Origin: Amycolatopsis balhimycina FH 1894
Lineage (GTDB): Bacteria > Actinomycetota > Actinomycetes > Mycobacteriales > Pseudonocardiaceae
NCBI RefSeq assembly: GCF_000384295.1
Contig: NZ_KB913037.1
Location: 3,272,649 to 3,336,648, forward strand
Length of the DNA: 64,000 nt
Reading direction: 5' to 3'
Shown: in pieces, positions 63,681 to 64,000 of the stretch
Layout: each line of letters opens with the position of its first letter
Position numbering within the stretch: the stretch's first letter is position 1
Made by a program: the position numbers and the translations under genes
The notes under the pieces: generated by a model
Databases searched by the model: none
What the model saw: the letters and a program-made list of their open reading frames with translations, nothing else
Told to the model about the DNA's origin: nothing

Positions 63681-64000
63681 TTGCGACGAGCTTTCGGCCT
63701 GATCTTGCTGGCGCTGGGGGTTTTCGCGGTCGCCGGGGCAGTGGTGCTGCCGACCTGCGTCTACCCGAAGCTCGCCAAGGTGCCGCTCGACCAGGATTCG
63801 ACGTCGGTGCTCGAAGGCACCGCGAGCAAGGTCCTCGCCGTGACCAACGACGGGTCCGGCCCGGTCACCAAGATCCGCGAGAACGCGAAACTGACCGCGA
63901 CCGGCCACGTGCAGGCGAACTTCGCCGCGCCGGAGATGCGCAAGGACACCGACTACGCGGTCTGGCTGCTGGCGGTGAAGGTCAAGGACGACGCCGACGA
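63681..64000 (+). CDS. DUF3068 membrane/envelope protein, N-terminal part
   Basis: The gene starts at TTG 63681 with AGGAGG 4 nt upstream and runs off the window end; 106 codons are visible. It begins with LRRAFGLILLALGVFAVAGA, a membrane segment, then VYPKLAKVPLDQDSTSVLEG, typical of DUF3068 proteins of actinobacteria (related to mycolic-acid-group PorA-like regulators). The rest continues outside. The 257-nt region before it holds an inverted repeat ATTACC-GCCG-GGTAAT (63630-63645) close to the promoter. Confidence 0.82.
   Translation, partial: MRRAFGLILLALGVFAVAGAVVLPTCVYPKLAKVPLDQDSTSVLEGTASKVLAVTNDGSGPVTKIRENAKLTATGHVQANFAAPEMRKDTDYAVWLLAVKVKDDAD

Overview
The window reads as a chromosomal stretch of a high-GC, mycelial actinomycete, most likely a member of the Pseudonocardiaceae such as Amycolatopsis. 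This is an inference from very GC-rich codon use, frequent GTG/TTG and apparently leaderless starts, an SsgA-like protein, a conservon (CvnABCD), type VII secretion proteins with EspG, a SigK/RskA pair, F420-type oxidoreductases and a KstR-type sterol motif. No rRNA, tRNA, CRISPR array, integrase, transposase or replication origin was found.

Layout. 1-4.3 kb: a partial alpha/beta hydrolase, then a minus-strand xylan operon (GH62 arabinofuranosidase, an SGNH esterase fused to a GH10 xylanase, a PHB-depolymerase-type esterase) behind a promoter with repeated CGAAACTTTCG boxes and a LacI-type operator. 4.4-13.1 kb: a minus-strand type VII secretion cargo module (EspG-like chaperone, small helical protein, PPE-like proline-rich protein, EspC-like protein, YbaB-like protein, giant RHS/YD-repeat polymorphic toxin) with no visible immunity gene. 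13.3-15.4 kb: ferritin, SDR, and a thioesterase behind a KstR-type box. 15.4-19.8 kb: conservon with an MHYT membrane protein. 20-22.8 kb: regulators (wHTH, MarR, GAF-ANTAR) and a small ACT-like protein with a possible leader peptide. 23-32.7 kb: a type II arabinogalactan locus (GH30, GH35, GH51, sugar ABC transporter without ATPase, LacI) with paired operators. 33-36.6 kb: FrnE, TetR/quinone oxidoreductase pair, LLM monooxygenase. 36.6-40.2 kb: SigK-RskA with a fasciclin lipoprotein and a molybdopterin oxidoreductase. 40.5-47.9 kb: SsgA-like protein, AMP ligase, ilvD, DapB-like dehydrogenase with an AhpD-like protein, secreted cholesterol oxidase with KstR boxes, S4 protein. 48-51.5 kb: two paralogous ShbA/SigD-like sigma factors in convergent orientation around a cupin gene, an unknown protein, and a deleted sigma-J-like remnant. 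51.5-64 kb: c-di-GMP enzyme, cyclase, GH18 chitinase with a DasR-like site, a decarboxylase gene broken by a 58-nt palindromic insertion, and assorted metabolic and regulatory genes, ending in a partial DUF3068 protein.

Recurring structure. The most unusual signal is a set of repeated hairpins at gene 3' ends. Families A and B (two copies each) share one 47-nt architecture, a 22-bp stem with a 3-nt loop, and differ by compensatory base-pair changes. A third, 53-nt family C also occurs twice. All six lie just downstream of genes, so they probably act as terminators, but the conserved sequence suggests a dispersed element. A different palindromic element interrupts the decarboxylase gene and is flanked by a GCT duplication.
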